64,000 nucleotides of DNA from CBDFHC01 sp965247585 (GTDB taxonomy: Bacteria; Chloroflexota; Dehalococcoidia; Lucifugimonadales; GCA-2712585). A program made the position numbers and the translations under genes. The stretch lies in the NCBI GenBank assembly GCA_965247585.1, contig CBDFHC010000004.1, positions 1 to 64,000 on the forward strand. The letters are read 5' to 3'. Position 1 is the first letter of the stretch. Each line of letters begins with the position of its first letter. The notes beneath the pieces were generated by a model. That model saw only the letters and a list, made by a program, of their open reading frames with translations, made no database searches and was not told where the DNA came from. Positions 1 through 9,505 of the stretch are shown piece after piece.

Positions 1-127
1 TCGTCTGTTGCGGTGAGGGTCAGGGTGGTTGTCGCGTTGGCCGTCGAACCCGCCTCGAACGTCACGCTCCCAGAGGGGCGTGCTGAAGTCTCCAGAGTTC
101 GGCGTCACCGACCATCCCACGGTGACG

Positions 128-3100
128 TCACGGCCTATGGCGTGGAGAGAGGCTCACGGTGTACGAGGCGTCGTTGCCCTCTGAAACCGCCGTTCCAGAA
201 CCCGATAGTGAAAGCGTCCCTTGGTCTGCGTCGTTGATGGTGATCTCGGCCGGCGAGACGGTGATGTCGCTGACAGCCCCCTCGACGCGGATGGTCTCCT
301 CCCCTTCAACGATCGCGTCGTCCTCGGGCGTGATGCTCAGAGTGGCAGTCCCGCTGGCTAACCCGCCCGGGATGGTCATTACCGACGGGACCACAGCGTT
401 GTAGTCGCCGCCCGACCCGGTGGCTGTGCCGGACAAGGCAAGGGCGACGGTCGTGGCCGTGTTCCGAGTCGTTCCACCGTCCAGCGTGGCCGTCAACGTC
501 ACCGTCGTAGCCCCCGAATCCTCTTCGTTCACCTCATCAGGATCCACCGATAGAGTTATGGCGGTCGGCTCCTCGTCGTCGTCGATGATGGTAGTGGTGA
601 TGTACGACGGGTTGCCCAGGGAGGGCGTTGGGCCGCCTCCGCCAGAGACGTCAGAGAGCGTGAAGGAGAAGGTCTCTTCGCCCTCTACTATGGAGTCCTC
701 GGTGGTCTGCACCGTGACGGTCTTGTCCTCGGTGTCGGACGACGTGAAGGTCAGTGTCCCCAACACCCCTTCGTAGTCATCACTGCCAGCCGTATCGTCA
801 GCGGTAGCGTAGTCGACGGTGAGGTCCGCCGTGGGTGTGACGCCATTGGGAGACAGGCTGACGGTGTAGGTCGCCGACTCACCCTCGTCCACGCTGCTGT
901 CCCCCGAGAGGGTCACGGTGATCCGGTCGCTCGACTCAATCGTCACCCCCGCTGAATTAGCCTGGGCGTCCACCGATATCCGGTCCGAGATGTCGCCGGT
1001 AACGGTACCCAGCATGACAGTGAACGACTCTGCAACCTCCGACAGCGAATCGTCTGTTGCGGTGAGGGTCAGGGTGGTTGTCGCGTTGGCCGTCGAACCC
1101 GCCTCGAACGTCACGCTCCCAGAGGCCGTGCTGAAGTCTCCAGTGTCCGGCGTCACCGACCATCCCACGGTGACGTCACGGCCTATGGCGTGGGAGAGGC
1201 TCACGGTGTAGGAGGCGTTGTTGCCCTCTGAAACCGCCGTTACAGAACCCGATAGTGAAAGCGTCCCTCGTTCTGCTTCGTCGATGGTGATCTCGGCCGG
1301 CGAGACGGTGATGTTGCTGGCAGTCCCCTCGACGCGGATGGTCTCCTCCCCTTCAACGATCGCGTCGTCCTCGGGCGTGATGCTCAGAGTGGCAGTCCCG
1401 CTGGCTAACCCGCCCGGGATGGTCATTACCGACGGGACCACAGCGTTGTAGTCGCCGCCCGACCCGGTGGCTGTGCCGGACAAGGCAAGGGCGACGGTCG
1501 TGGCCGTGTTCCGAGTCGTTCCACCGTCCAGCGTGGCCGTCAACGTCACCGTCGTAGCCCCCGAATCCTCTTCGTTCACCTCATCAGGATCCACCGATAG
1601 AGTTATGGCGATCGGCTCCTCGTCGTCGTCGATGATGGTAGTCGTGATCGACGATTGGTCGTCTAGTGAGGGCGCTGGACCGCCTCCGCCAGCCACGTCA
1701 GCGAGTCCGAAGGAGAAGGTCTCTGCGCCCTCTGCTATGGAGTCCTCGCTGGTCTGCACCGCGACGGTCTTGGGCGCGGCGTCGGACGACGTGAACGTCA
1801 GCGTCAGCGGCTCCGACACCGCTTCGTAGTCAGCACTGCCAGCCGTACCGTCAGCGGTGTCGGAGTCGACGGTCAGGTTCGCCGTAGGTGTGACGCCATC
1901 GGGAGACAGGCTGACCGTGTAGCTGGCCGACTCACCCTCGTTCACGCTGCTGTCGCCCGAAAGGGTCACGGTGATCTGATCGCTCGCCGCAACCATCACC
2001 ACCGCTGAACCAGCCTGCGGGTCCACCGATATCCGGTCCGAGATCTCGCCGGTAACGGTACCCAGCATGACAGTGAACGACTCCAAGCCCTCCGACAGCA
2101 AATCGTCTGTCGCGGTGAGGGTCAGGGGCATTGTCGCGTTGGCCGTCGAACCCGCCTCGAACGTCACGCTCCCAGAGGGCGTGCTGAAGTCTCCAGAGTC
2201 CGGCGTCACCGACCATCCCACGGTGACGTCACGGCCTATGGCGTGGGAGAGTCTCACGGTGTACGAGGCGTCGTTGCCCTCTGAAACCGCCGTTCCAGAA
2301 CCCGATAGTGAAAGCGTCCCTCGTTCTACTTCGTCGATGGTGATCTCGGCCGGCGAGACGGTGATGTTGCTGGCAGTCCCCTCGACGCGGATGGTCTCCT
2401 CCCCTTCAACGATCGCGTCGTCCTCGGGCGTGATGCTCAGAGTGGCAGTCCCGCTGGCTAACCCGCCCGGGATGGTCATTACCGACGGGACCACAGCGGT
2501 GTAGTCGGCGCCCGACCCGGTGGCTGTGCCGGACAAGGAAAGGGCGACGGTCGTGTCGTCGGTCCGAGTCGTTCCACCGTCCAGCGTGGCCGTCAACGTC
2601 ACCGTCGTAGCCCCCGAATCCTCTTCGTTCACCTCATCAGGATCCACCGATAGAGTTATGGCGGTCGGCTCCTCGTCGTCGTCGATGATGGTAGTCGTGA
2701 TCGACGATTGGTCGTCTAGTGAGGGCGCTGGACCGCCTCCGCCAGCCACGTCAGCGAGTCCGAAGGAGAAGGTCTCTGCGCCCTCTGCTATGGAGTCCTC
2801 GCTGGTCTGCACCGCGACGGTCTTGGGCGCGGCGTCGGACGACGTGAACGTCAGCGTCAGCGGCTCCGACACCGCTTCGTAGTCAGCACTGCCAGCCGTA
2901 CCGTCAGCGGTGTCGGAGTCGACGGTCAGGTTCGCCGTAGGTGTGACGCCATCGGGAGACAGGCTGACCGTGTAGCTGGCCGACTCACCCTCGTTCACGC
3001 TGCTGTCGCCCGAAAGGGTCACGGTGATCTGATCGCTCGCCGCAACCATCACCACCGCTGAACCAGCCTGCGGGTCCACCGATATCCGGTCCGAGATCTC

Positions 3101-4804
3101 GCCGGTAACGGTACCCAGCATGACAGTGAACGACTCCAAGCCCTCCGACAGCAAATCGTCTGTCGCGGTGAGGGTCAGGGGCATTGTCGCGTTGGCCGAC
3201 GAACCCGCCGCGAACGTCACGCTCCCAGAGGCCGCGCTGAAGTCTCCAGTGTCCGGCGTCACCGACCATCCCACCGTGACCTCATGGTCTATGGCGTGGG
3301 ACAGGCTCACGGTATAGGACGCGTCGTTGCCCTCCAACACCGCCGTTCCAGAACCCGATAGTGAAAGCGTCCCTCGTTCTACTTCGTCGATGGTGATCCA
3401 AGCCGACGAGACGCTGGAGCCGCTGACAGTCCCCTCGACGCGGATGGTCTCCTCTCCTTCAACGATCGCGTCGTCCCTGGGCGTGATGCTTAGAGTGGCA
3501 GTCCCGCTGGCTAACCCGCCCGGGATGGTCATTACCGACGGGACCACAGCGTTGTAGTCGCCGCCCGACCCGGTGGCTGTGCCGGACAAGGCAAGGGCGA
3601 CGGTCGTGGCCGTGTTCGGAGTCGCTCCACCATCCCGCGTGGCCGTGACGACGAACACGGTCAACGAGGCCTCCTCGGCGATGGAACCGGGACTGACCGA
3701 CAGGGCGACCGCCCGATCCATAACGTAGACATACATCATTGCCGTCTTTTGGACTCCCCCGGCCGATGCGGTCACCACCACCTCATACTTATTGTTGTTG
3801 TCGTTGTCGGCCTTCGCCTCGTAGTCAGGGGCAGTTTTGAATGTCAACACACCGCCGCTGGTGATGGCAAAGTGGCTACTGTCCGCGCCTCCTGAAACAG
3901 ACGAGCTGCTTGCGGAGGAGAAGTCTGCCACGACCCATGTTTCTGTTTCCATATACCCGAGGTGCGCTTCCGACAGGGCGGAAAAGTCCAGATGGGCCGT
4001 GCCAATCACACCGATGTTGCCATTGAGCCAGACTTGTTCGAGTTTGTCCAACTGATTCAGCTCTTCGGGTATCTCCCAATCCAGGTCGTTACCGGACAGA
4101 TCTAATACGTTCAGGTTGCTCAAGTTGCCCAGCCTGGAGGGTATTGGGCCGCTGAGACGATTGCCAGAGAGATTCAAAGTCCCCAAGATGCTCAGATCGC
4201 CCAGTTCGAAGGGGATGACGCCGTGAAGCTGGTTGGTAGAAAGGTCCAAAGTCCCCAAGATGCTCAGATCGCCCAGTTCAGAGGGGATGGAGCCGGTGAG
4301 CTGGTTGGCAGAGAGGTTCAAAGTCGTCAAGTTGCTCAGATCGCCCAAGCCGGAGGGGATGGAGCCGGTGAGCTGGTTGGCAGAGAGGTTCAAAGTCGTC
4401 AAGTTGCTCAGATCGCCCAAGCCGGAGGGGATGGAGCCGGTGAGGCTCCAGGATGGCAACCCTAGTCCCGTCACCCGCTCCGGACTCCCGCCAACCGTGA
4501 TGCCGTTCCAACTGCCGATCGCTTCGTTCTCACTCCAGTTCAGAGTGGCTGAGCCGGCCAGCGTTGCCTTCAGGGGGAGTAGCGTGTTGCAATCCGCGAG
4601 CAACTCGGCCTTTCCGGGCTGCACAGCACTTCCGTTGTCGCAGGTGGATTGCGCTTGCGCCGGGCCCCAGGAGACGATGGCAAATGCCGAGGTCAGCGCA
4701 AGAGAGGCGACCAGTAGAGCCCATCGACGGATAGATCGTCGACAGTGGGGACCGGACGGCCTCCCATTGGGCGCCAGATCATGCAGTGAGGTGGACCGCA
4801 ACAT
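128..4804 (-). CDS. Secreted LRR and Calx-beta repeat surface protein (3' end frameshifted)
   Basis: The protein starts with a signal peptide (hydrophobic stretch about residues 30-52, likely cleavage after AQA). Plant-type leucine-rich repeats of the 'LTGSIPSGLGDLSNL' kind follow (about 100-285), then a cadherin-like segment (about 285-370) and roughly ten Calx-beta-type domains ('EGEETIRVEG', 'SEGLESFTVMLG'). Calx-beta and LRR domains are typical of adhesion and calcium-binding surface proteins, so an extracellular adhesin is inferred; no enzymatic domain is visible. I chose the ATG at 4804; a GTG at 4810 is possible and neither has a clear ribosome binding site. The frame ends at 128 only because of a single-base insertion near 150 relative to the other repeat copies. 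A second insertion lies near 73, and the repeats continue to the window edge, so the true gene extends beyond position 1 or is a pseudogene. Confidence 0.8.
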   Translation of the reverse strand: MLRSTSLHDLAPNGRPSGPHCRRSIRRWALLVASLALTSAFAIVSWGPAQAQSTCDNGSAVQPGKAELLADCNTLLPLKATLAGSATLNWSENEAIGSWNGITVGGSPERVTGLGLPSWSLTGSIPSGLGDLSNLTTLNLSANQLTGSIPSGLGDLSNLTTLNLSANQLTGSIPSELGDLSILGTLDLSTNQLHGVIPFELGDLSILGTLNLSGNRLSGPIPSRLGNLSNLNVLDLSGNDLDWEIPEELNQLDKLEQVWLNGNIGVIGTAHLDFSALSEAHLGYMETETWVVADFSSASSSSVSGGADSSHFAITSGGVLTFKTAPDYEAKADNDNNNKYEVVVTASAGGVQKTAMMYVYVMDRAVALSVSPGSIAEEASLTVFVVTATRDGGATPNTATTVALALSGTATGSGGDYNAVVPSVMTIPGGLASGTATLSITPRDDAIVEGEETIRVEGTVSGSSVSSAWITIDEVERGTLSLSGSGTAVLEGNDASYTVSLSHAIDHEVTVGWSVTPDTGDFSAASGSVTFAAGSSANATMPLTLTATDDLLSEGLESFTVMLGTVTGEISDRISVDPQAGSAVVMVAASDQITVTLSGDSSVNEGESASYTVSLSPDGVTPTANLTVDSDTADGTAGSADYEAVSEPLTLTFTSSDAAPKTVAVQTSEDSIAEGAETFSFGLADVAGGGGPAPSLDDQSSITTTIIDDDEEPTAITLSVDPDEVNEEDSGATTVTLTATLDGGTTRTDDTTVALSLSGTATGSGADYTAVVPSVMTIPGGLASGTATLSITPEDDAIVEGEETIRVEGTASNITVSPAEITIDEVERGTLSLSGSGTAVSEGNDASYTVRLSHAIGRDVTVGWSVTPDSGDFSTPSGSVTFEAGSTANATMPLTLTATDDLLSEGLESFTVMLGTVTGEISDRISVDPQAGSAVVMVAASDQITVTLSGDSSVNEGESASYTVSLSPDGVTPTANLTVDSDTADGTAGSADYEAVSEPLTLTFTSSDAAPKTVAVQTSEDSIAEGAETFSFGLADVAGGGGPAPSLDDQSSITTTIIDDDEEPIAITLSVDPDEVNEEDSGATTVTLTATLDGGTTRNTATTVALALSGTATGSGGDYNAVVPSVMTIPGGLASGTATLSITPEDDAIVEGEETIRVEGTASNITVSPAEITIDEAERGTLSLSGSVTAVSEGNNASYTVSLSHAIGRDVTVGWSVTPDTGDFSTASGSVTFEAGSTANATTTLTLTATDDSLSEVAESFTVMLGTVTGDISDRISVDAQANSAGVTIESSDRITVTLSGDSSVDEGESATYTVSLSPNGVTPTADLTVDYATADDTAGSDDYEGVLGTLTFTSSDTEDKTVTVQTTEDSIVEGEETFSFTLSDVSGGGGPTPSLGNPSYITTTIIDDDEEPTAITLSVDPDEVNEEDSGATTVTLTATLDGGTTRNTATTVALALSGTATGSGGDYNAVVPSVMTIPGGLASGTATLSITPEDDAIVEGEETIRVEGAVSDITVSPAEITINDADQGTLSLSGSGTAVSEGNDASYTVSLSPRHRP
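208..3367 (-). repeat. About 1.05-kb tandem super-repeat encoding three Calx-beta domains
   Basis: The same landmarks recur about every 1047-1053 bp (for example the segment at 551, 1598 and 2651). Each unit of about 350 residues encodes three successive Calx-beta-type domains. Copies are nearly identical over long stretches, which points to recent amplification. A fourth, partial and frameshifted unit runs to position 1. Confidence 0.85.
4293..4436 (-). repeat. 72-bp tandem repeat inside the LRR region
   Basis: Two essentially identical 72-bp units (4293-4364 and 4365-4436) each encode one 24-residue leucine-rich repeat. More diverged 72-bp units lie on either side. Confidence 0.75.
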
Positions 4805-4953
4805 GTACACAGGTGATTCGCAGAGTCTCGGATGCGAGCCGAAATCTTGTGGGGATCTGTCACCCTAGCCCGTCTGTTCTTTGATCAGGGATTTCACATA
4901 CTAGCATTCTTTAGCTCAAAAGGCAGCCTAAACGAGACCTCATGGCGGCCATA

Positions 4954-5256
4954 GCAGGGTGTTGAAGAACTGAGGCTGCGCAGGGCAGTGGGTGACAGGA
5001 TGGAGCCATCCACGCCGAGGAGCTGTCAATGCGAGGTGAAGCAGCGACTCAACCACGATGCTCACGGCGGTAACACCTGACGCGCTGGCACAGAACCCGG
5101 CCTGAACACAACTGTGACGGCGCCGGTACGACCCTAACCAGGGACAGTCCCGGACATCGCACACCGTCACTGACTCAGATCTACGACCACCTCGACCGTC
5201 AGAGACCTCATACGAGACTTGTCCGATACCGAAAACAGCCTTCTTCAACACCCTGC
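4954..5256. mobile_element. 303-bp non-autonomous (MITE-like) element with TA flanks
   Basis: A perfect inverted repeat, GCAGGGTGTTGAAGAA at 4954-4969 and its complement at 5241-5256, bounds a 303-bp segment with no credible gene. Both ends are flanked by TA (4952-4953 and 5257-5258), consistent with a TA target duplication as made by IS630/Tc1-mariner transposases. Its ends differ from those of the IS630 copies in this window, so a different transposase would have moved it. Confidence 0.7.
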
Positions 5257-5431
5257 TAGTGGAAGGCCATGATGCTGGTATGATGAATGACCACTCGATG
5301 TCACTAATCGGAACAGGACATGCGCAGTTGATGACCCAGAGCCAACCGCGTGGGGAGGGGACGCAGCTGCCCTGCGAGCGCAGCAAGGGACGAGTGGTCG
5401 CCACGGACCCGGAGGAGCCTTACTGCCTCAA

Positions 5432-5790
5432 TTGCGGACACCGGCCGACGAGGCCGGTGTTAGGTTGGAAAACCGCAGCGGCGGTTGCTGCGCTGGCCCC
5501 GCTGGGGAGGCCAGGACCCTGCTGGCGGAGCGGAGGGCGATGCTCGACAAGATGGAGACCGTGGCGGCCTTCGCGAAGGACATGGGCGACTATCTGAGGT
5601 CGAGCGATCTAACCGAGTCGAAGGCGTTCATCCGGTCGTTCGTCAAGGAGATCGTAGCACGGCCCCGGAAAGCGACGATCCGCTATACGATTCCCACTCC
5701 GCCGGATAGTCCAATAATGGGTGGGAACGCCGAGGACATCGCGCTCAGCGGGAAAGTTATGAATACAGTACCGTATGGTGGGCCGGACTG
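5432..5790 (+). pseudogene. C-terminal remnant of a second serine recombinase
   Basis: The plus-strand frame reads 'KAFIRSFVKEIVARPRKATI' and then 'GNAEDIALSGKVMNTVPYGG'. The first part matches the corresponding region of the intact recombinase on the opposite strand ('RKALIRNFVEGIEVV'). The N-terminal resolvase, recombinase and zinc-ribbon parts are absent. It converges on and overlaps the 3' end of the intact recombinase gene, which ends at 5683. Upstream, 5259-5460 encodes a short stretch with a CLNCG zinc-knuckle-like motif that I could not assign. Confidence 0.65.
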
Positions 5791-7347
5791 GACGAAATCG
5801 AGAACCGAGGCCGATTCCCGCTTCACACCGTCCTTTGGCATGGGAACGGTGTACGTCAGCGTCGCCTCGTCTCCCACCACCTCGATGCCCTCCACGAAGT
5901 TGCGGATGAGTGCCTTCCGCTCGGGGAACGTCCCCTCTTGCAAGAACTCCCGGAAGTCCGCCACGTACCCCTTGATCTCCTCGGTGGTCGGAAGCTCAAC
6001 CCTCCGCTGCTCAAGCTGGGTCTCGGCGTCCTCTCTCGCAGCCTCCAGTTGCTCCTCACGGTGCCTCAGCGAGAAGATTCGGGGCGACAGGACCTCCAAC
6101 GTCAACTCGCTCGTTTCAAGGGCCTCGTAGAGCCGCTCAAGACGCTTCCTCACGTCCCCCAGCTCGGCGTCGATGACCTCCAGCCTGCCGGACAGCTCAC
6201 CGGCCATTGCGTCGATCTCCTCGGCCACCAACGTCACCAACTCAACGATGGTCTCCTCGGTCAGAATGCGCTCCCTGATCTTCTCGACGACGAACTCCTC
6301 AACCCTGGGAGCGTTCAGGTAGCGGGCGCTGCACGTCCCTGCGCCTTCCCTGAACAGGGTGCCGCAGACGTAGTAGGCGAACTGGCCGCTCTTGGCCCCC
6401 TGGCCACTGTAGGGCCTGCCGCACACCCCGCACTTGAGTAGACCGCTCAGCAGGAACTTGCTCCCCACTCTACCGGGCCTCTGCACCTTCGGGGCACGGT
6501 CCCGCATCGCCTGCTGCACGGCGTCGAACAGCTCCCTCGACACCAGCGCGGGCCATGCTCCCTCCACTCGCACCGGGTCCTGGGCCTTCTCTACCTTGGT
6601 GGTTCTGCCCCAGACGGCGGTTCCGGTGTAGGCTTCGTTGGTCAGCAGGTAGTGGAGTCCTCCCTTGTACCAGCGCTTTCCCCTGTTGGTGATGCCCCGG
6701 TCGTTCAGGGTCCTGCATATCTCCTTGAGGCCGTAGCCGCTGAGCGAACTCTCGAAGATCTCCTTCACCACCGGAGCGGTGGCGGGGTCAACTTCCAGCG
6801 TGGGACGCTCCTTCATCCCGTCGCTGACCTTCACCCGCCTGTAGCCGAAGGGGGCCTTGGAGCCGAGGAAGAAGCCTCTCGAAGCGGCCTCCCTCATTCC
6901 CCTCGTAACGTCTTCGGCAAGATTTTCGCTGTAAAATTCGTCCACGGACTCGATGATGGCCTCCATGAGCTTGCCGGTGGGGGAGTCGTCGGCGTGCTCG
7001 GTGATGGAGACTACCCTGATGCCCTTGCGCCGCAGCATGGACTTGAAGGCGACAGCGTGCTCTCGCTTCCTGGTGAAGCGGCTGAATTTCCAGACCAAGA
7101 TGACCTCGAAGGGAGCGTTGGGCTGGCTCCCCTCTTCGATCATCTCTCTGAACTGGGGTCTGTCCGCCACGCGGCCGCTCTCGGCCTCGTCCACGTACTG
7201 GCGGGCTACGGAGTAGCCGTTGGCCCTGGCGTAGTCCTTGAGCGCCCTGAGCTGGGCGGACACGGACAGGTCCACGTCCTGCCTGTCGCTGGATACCCTG
7301 GCGTAGAACGCCGCCGGCGTGAGCGGCTGTAGGTGCTTCTTATTCAT
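5683..7347 (-). CDS. Large serine recombinase (integrase/resolvase family)
   Basis: This 554-residue protein has the canonical order of a large serine recombinase. The N-terminal resolvase domain carries 'FYARVSSDRQDVDLSVSAQL' with the nucleophilic serine, and 'VWKFSRFTRKREHAVAFKS' holds catalytic arginines. The recombinase domain follows ('KAPFGYRRVKVSDG'), then a zinc ribbon (CGVCG ... YYVCG) and a coiled coil rich in Glu, Leu and Arg. Such enzymes integrate and excise mobile elements by site-specific recombination between short att sites. The start is the ATG at 7347, preceded by GGAGGA, rather than an upstream in-frame codon. A ribbon-helix-helix gene ends just upstream on the same strand. 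The 3' end overlaps a convergent recombinase remnant, which may mark the att site. Confidence 0.93.
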   Translation of the reverse strand: MNKKHLQPLTPAAFYARVSSDRQDVDLSVSAQLRALKDYARANGYSVARQYVDEAESGRVADRPQFREMIEEGSQPNAPFEVILVWKFSRFTRKREHAVAFKSMLRRKGIRVVSITEHADDSPTGKLMEAIIESVDEFYSENLAEDVTRGMREAASRGFFLGSKAPFGYRRVKVSDGMKERPTLEVDPATAPVVKEIFESSLSGYGLKEICRTLNDRGITNRGKRWYKGGLHYLLTNEAYTGTAVWGRTTKVEKAQDPVRVEGAWPALVSRELFDAVQQAMRDRAPKVQRPGRVGSKFLLSGLLKCGVCGRPYSGQGAKSGQFAYYVCGTLFREGAGTCSARYLNAPRVEEFVVEKIRERILTEETIVELVTLVAEEIDAMAGELSGRLEVIDAELGDVRKRLERLYEALETSELTLEVLSPRIFSLRHREEQLEAAREDAETQLEQRRVELPTTEEIKGYVADFREFLQEGTFPERKALIRNFVEGIEVVGDEATLTYTVPMPKDGVKRESASVLDFVQSGPPYGTVFITFPLSAMSSAFPPIIGLSGGVGIV

Positions 7348-7358
7348 GCTGTCCTCCT

Positions 7359-7586
7359 TCAATCTCCCCGTGAGTCTTCCTGCTCGGCATGGCGAGCCCG
7401 GAGCCTCTCGTACCGGATGGCCCGCAGCCACTCCCGCTCCTCCATGTAGTTGCGAAGGGCCTCCCGAATGAGTTCGCTCATGGTGCGGCCCTCGTCGCGC
7501 ATCACGTCCTGCACCTGCTCGGCCATCTCAGGTGGCAGGGAGAAGGTGATGGTCTTGGTATTTCTGTTGATGAGTCTATTGGTCAT
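7359..7586 (-). CDS. Ribbon-helix-helix (CopG/Arc-type) DNA-binding protein
   Basis: A 75-residue protein with the RHH pattern: a beta strand 'TKTITFSLPPEMAEQVQDVM' followed by helices 'RTMSELIREALRNYMEEREW'. RHH proteins bind operators as dimers and act as repressors or antitoxins. No toxin gene is adjacent. It lies 11 bases upstream of the serine recombinase on the same strand, so a likely role is control of recombinase expression; this is inferred from position. Confidence 0.85.
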   Translation of the reverse strand: MTNRLINRNTKTITFSLPPEMAEQVQDVMRDEGRTMSELIREALRNYMEEREWLRAIRYERLRARHAEQEDSRGD

Positions 7587-7774
7587 AAGCTGTCTTACTC
7601 TCTATCATCGGGCATTCGACGGCGCGTTGTCAATGCGCCTCTGTTCGGGCCGGAGCAGGCACCAAACGATGCTTGCGGTGAGGAGAGAATTGGCAATCGG
7701 ATGGAAAGACGCGTACGGGCAAAGGGGCATCAATGGGCCAGAGATTCAATGAAGGTGAGCCACCACCACGTTGC

Positions 7775-8385
7775 CTATGGGGATTCCAGGCTGCCCGCAG
7801 AGCCGTAGGCTACGAACCCATCGCCGGTGTCTTCGAAGCAGGTCGCGCGGGGGTAGGACATCACCTTGCGCATCATGAGCATGTCTCCCGCCGACCCTGC
7901 GACGTTGAGCACAAAGGCCCACGTGAGGACGGAGGCGAGCAGGTCGTCCGCGGCCGCGAAAGCCAGTGCTACTGCCAGCACCGAGGTCAATAGCACTGCC
8001 GGCGACAACCCGGCGGCGAGGTACCGAGGCCTGTCGAAGTAGCTTCCGGGGGCGGCTGCGTAGAAGACCGGCCCAAACCTGGTCCACGGCTTGAACCCGA
8101 AGCGCGGCCGGCCGCCGAAGGCCAGGAAGAAGACGCCGTGTACGGCTTCGTGCAGTATGACTCCGAGAACGCCCCCAACAGCAATCCAGAGAAGAATGTT
8201 CCCCCGTCTATCGTCGTTTCGGCCGAGCCGGTCGCCGCCCAGACGATAAAGCCCGCCGCGGCGAGCGAGGCAAAGAAGGCGAAAAGGCCGACTAGGCCAA
8301 AGAGCAGGAGCTCCTTCACCGATGCCTGATTCAGGGTCCATCGGCCTATCTCGTTGTAGCCCTCCGGTAGTCGCCTGCCGCTCAT
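7775..8385 (-). pseudogene. Membrane zincin-like protein (DUF3267 type), frameshifted
   Basis: Two overlapping frames make one protein of about 200 residues. The first encodes a start (ATG 8385 after GAGGGGG) and a transmembrane helix around 'LLLFGLVGLFAFFASLAAAG'. The second carries the zinc-binding motif HEAVH in 'VLGVILHEAVHGVFFLAFGG' and further membrane segments. Restoring one G in the run at 8172-8176 would join them as LLLGGVLGVILHEAVHG. The family is an integral-membrane putative metallopeptidase related to DUF3267. It is either a pseudogene or an artefact of a homopolymer miscount. It follows the HTH gene with a short overlap. Confidence 0.7.
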
Positions 8386-8960
8386 TGCCAATCCCCCTCG
8401 TCGCTGGAGGCCCGGTTTCGGGCTCCCGGCCGCTTGCCTATTGTAGTCGCGATTTCGGCCCCTGTCTCAACACAAACCAGCACACGAGAACGCTGCCGAC
8501 CAGCAGCACGGACAGGACGATGGCGGTCACGCGGGCCATGAACCCGGCCCTCGGACTCGGGCGCATTCGCCGTCTGGTCTCCCACGTCGTCTTCGGGTTG
8601 TCGAGCCGCCTCCAGGGTCTCCACGCGCCGGGTCAGACGCTCCACGAGCCTAGCAAGATCGTCCACGGCTTCAATCGCCAGCCTCATCCTCGCCCCCAAC
8701 CGGTCCAGTGGCGTCGTTCTCTCCCATCCGGGGTCGTCCAGGTTGGCCATGAGTCGCTGCACGGCCAAGGTCATCCTGCCCGTCAGTCGCTCCCGGCGCA
8801 GGGACAGCGCCACTGTCTTCCGGTTCACTCCCAGGAGGGCCGCCGTCCGGCGCTGTCCCTCCCGCTCGACGAGCCACTCTACGACCCACTTGAGGTCGGG
8901 CTTACTGTCGTCGGCCTTCGATTCCCGTCCATCATTCATCTTCGACTTCCGAGAGACCAT
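8382..8960 (-). CDS. HTH and coiled-coil protein, possibly membrane-anchored through a frameshift
   Basis: The 192-residue frame begins with a helix-turn-helix-like region ('EREGQRRTAALLGVNRKTVA') followed by a coiled-coil-like segment ('RLAIEAVDDLARLVERLTRR'). The last 55 residues in this frame look unnatural. The overlapping +1 frame encodes a clean transmembrane helix (MARVTAIVLSVLLVGSVLVC, 8539 down to a TAG at 8438). The native protein is therefore probably an HTH protein with a C-terminal membrane segment, joined by a frameshift that is mutational, programmed or a sequencing error. It would be co-transcribed with the zincin-like gene. I do not recognise the family. Confidence 0.6.
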   Translation of the reverse strand: MVSRKSKMNDGRESKADDSKPDLKWVVEWLVEREGQRRTAALLGVNRKTVALSLRRERLTGRMTLAVQRLMANLDDPGWERTTPLDRLGARMRLAIEAVDDLARLVERLTRRVETLEAARQPEDDVGDQTANAPESEGRVHGPRDRHRPVRAAGRQRSRVLVCVETGAEIATTIGKRPGARNRASSDEGDWQ

Positions 8961-9505
8961 TTCCGTCTTCTACAGGGGGTGGCCCGCTTTAGCAATTCCA
9001 TCCATTTTTCGGTGGAACCAGCCCTTTACAGGTACTGCTAACAGATTTCGGTCAATACACTCCGAATGTGGCAGAAAGCGTTAGCTGACTGGCCCAGGAT
9101 GTCCGCTCCTACCCATGCCCCAAAATCATGTCACGCACCCCGACATCGTTTCGCGCCAAAACCGATGGGCCAAACTGGGCCGCGATCGTCGCCAACACGC
9201 CAAAGCCTGCCCCCATCAGCTCTCCGGACCCGCCCGACAGCTTCATTCATAGCTGTTTCCTCGCCATCGGCTGACACGTCAGGGGTTGCAAGAGTGCAAA
9301 CAAACTGTCGTCGGAGAGGCAATTTAGTTTAGCATGGCTTCCATTTTTCAGGCGTTGCCCGGTCAGTGGGTCTTTTGGCCCGTTTCGTAGCTGATTTAGG
9401 GGTGAATGAGCCGGTTTGTGGCGTCGGTGATCCCCGAAAAGCACCCCGTCGAAGCAACTTTGCAGCCCCCAGCCAGCAGAACGGGGAGATAGGGACGCAT
9501 CGGCC
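8961..9505. other. Intergenic region without a supported gene
   Basis: I see no convincing coding sequence here. A 39-codon minus-strand frame from 9247 has a good ribosome binding site but no recognisable protein content. Confidence 0.5.

Noticed and set aside
159..3557. Plus-strand frames opposite the Calx-beta repeats
   Set aside because: They repeat with the same period as the minus-strand gene and have no start signals or recognisable domains.
9131..9247. 39-codon minus-strand frame with an AGGAAACAGCT ribosome binding site
   Set aside because: The site is good but the protein is short, Arg/Gly-rich and unlike any family; chance is sufficient.
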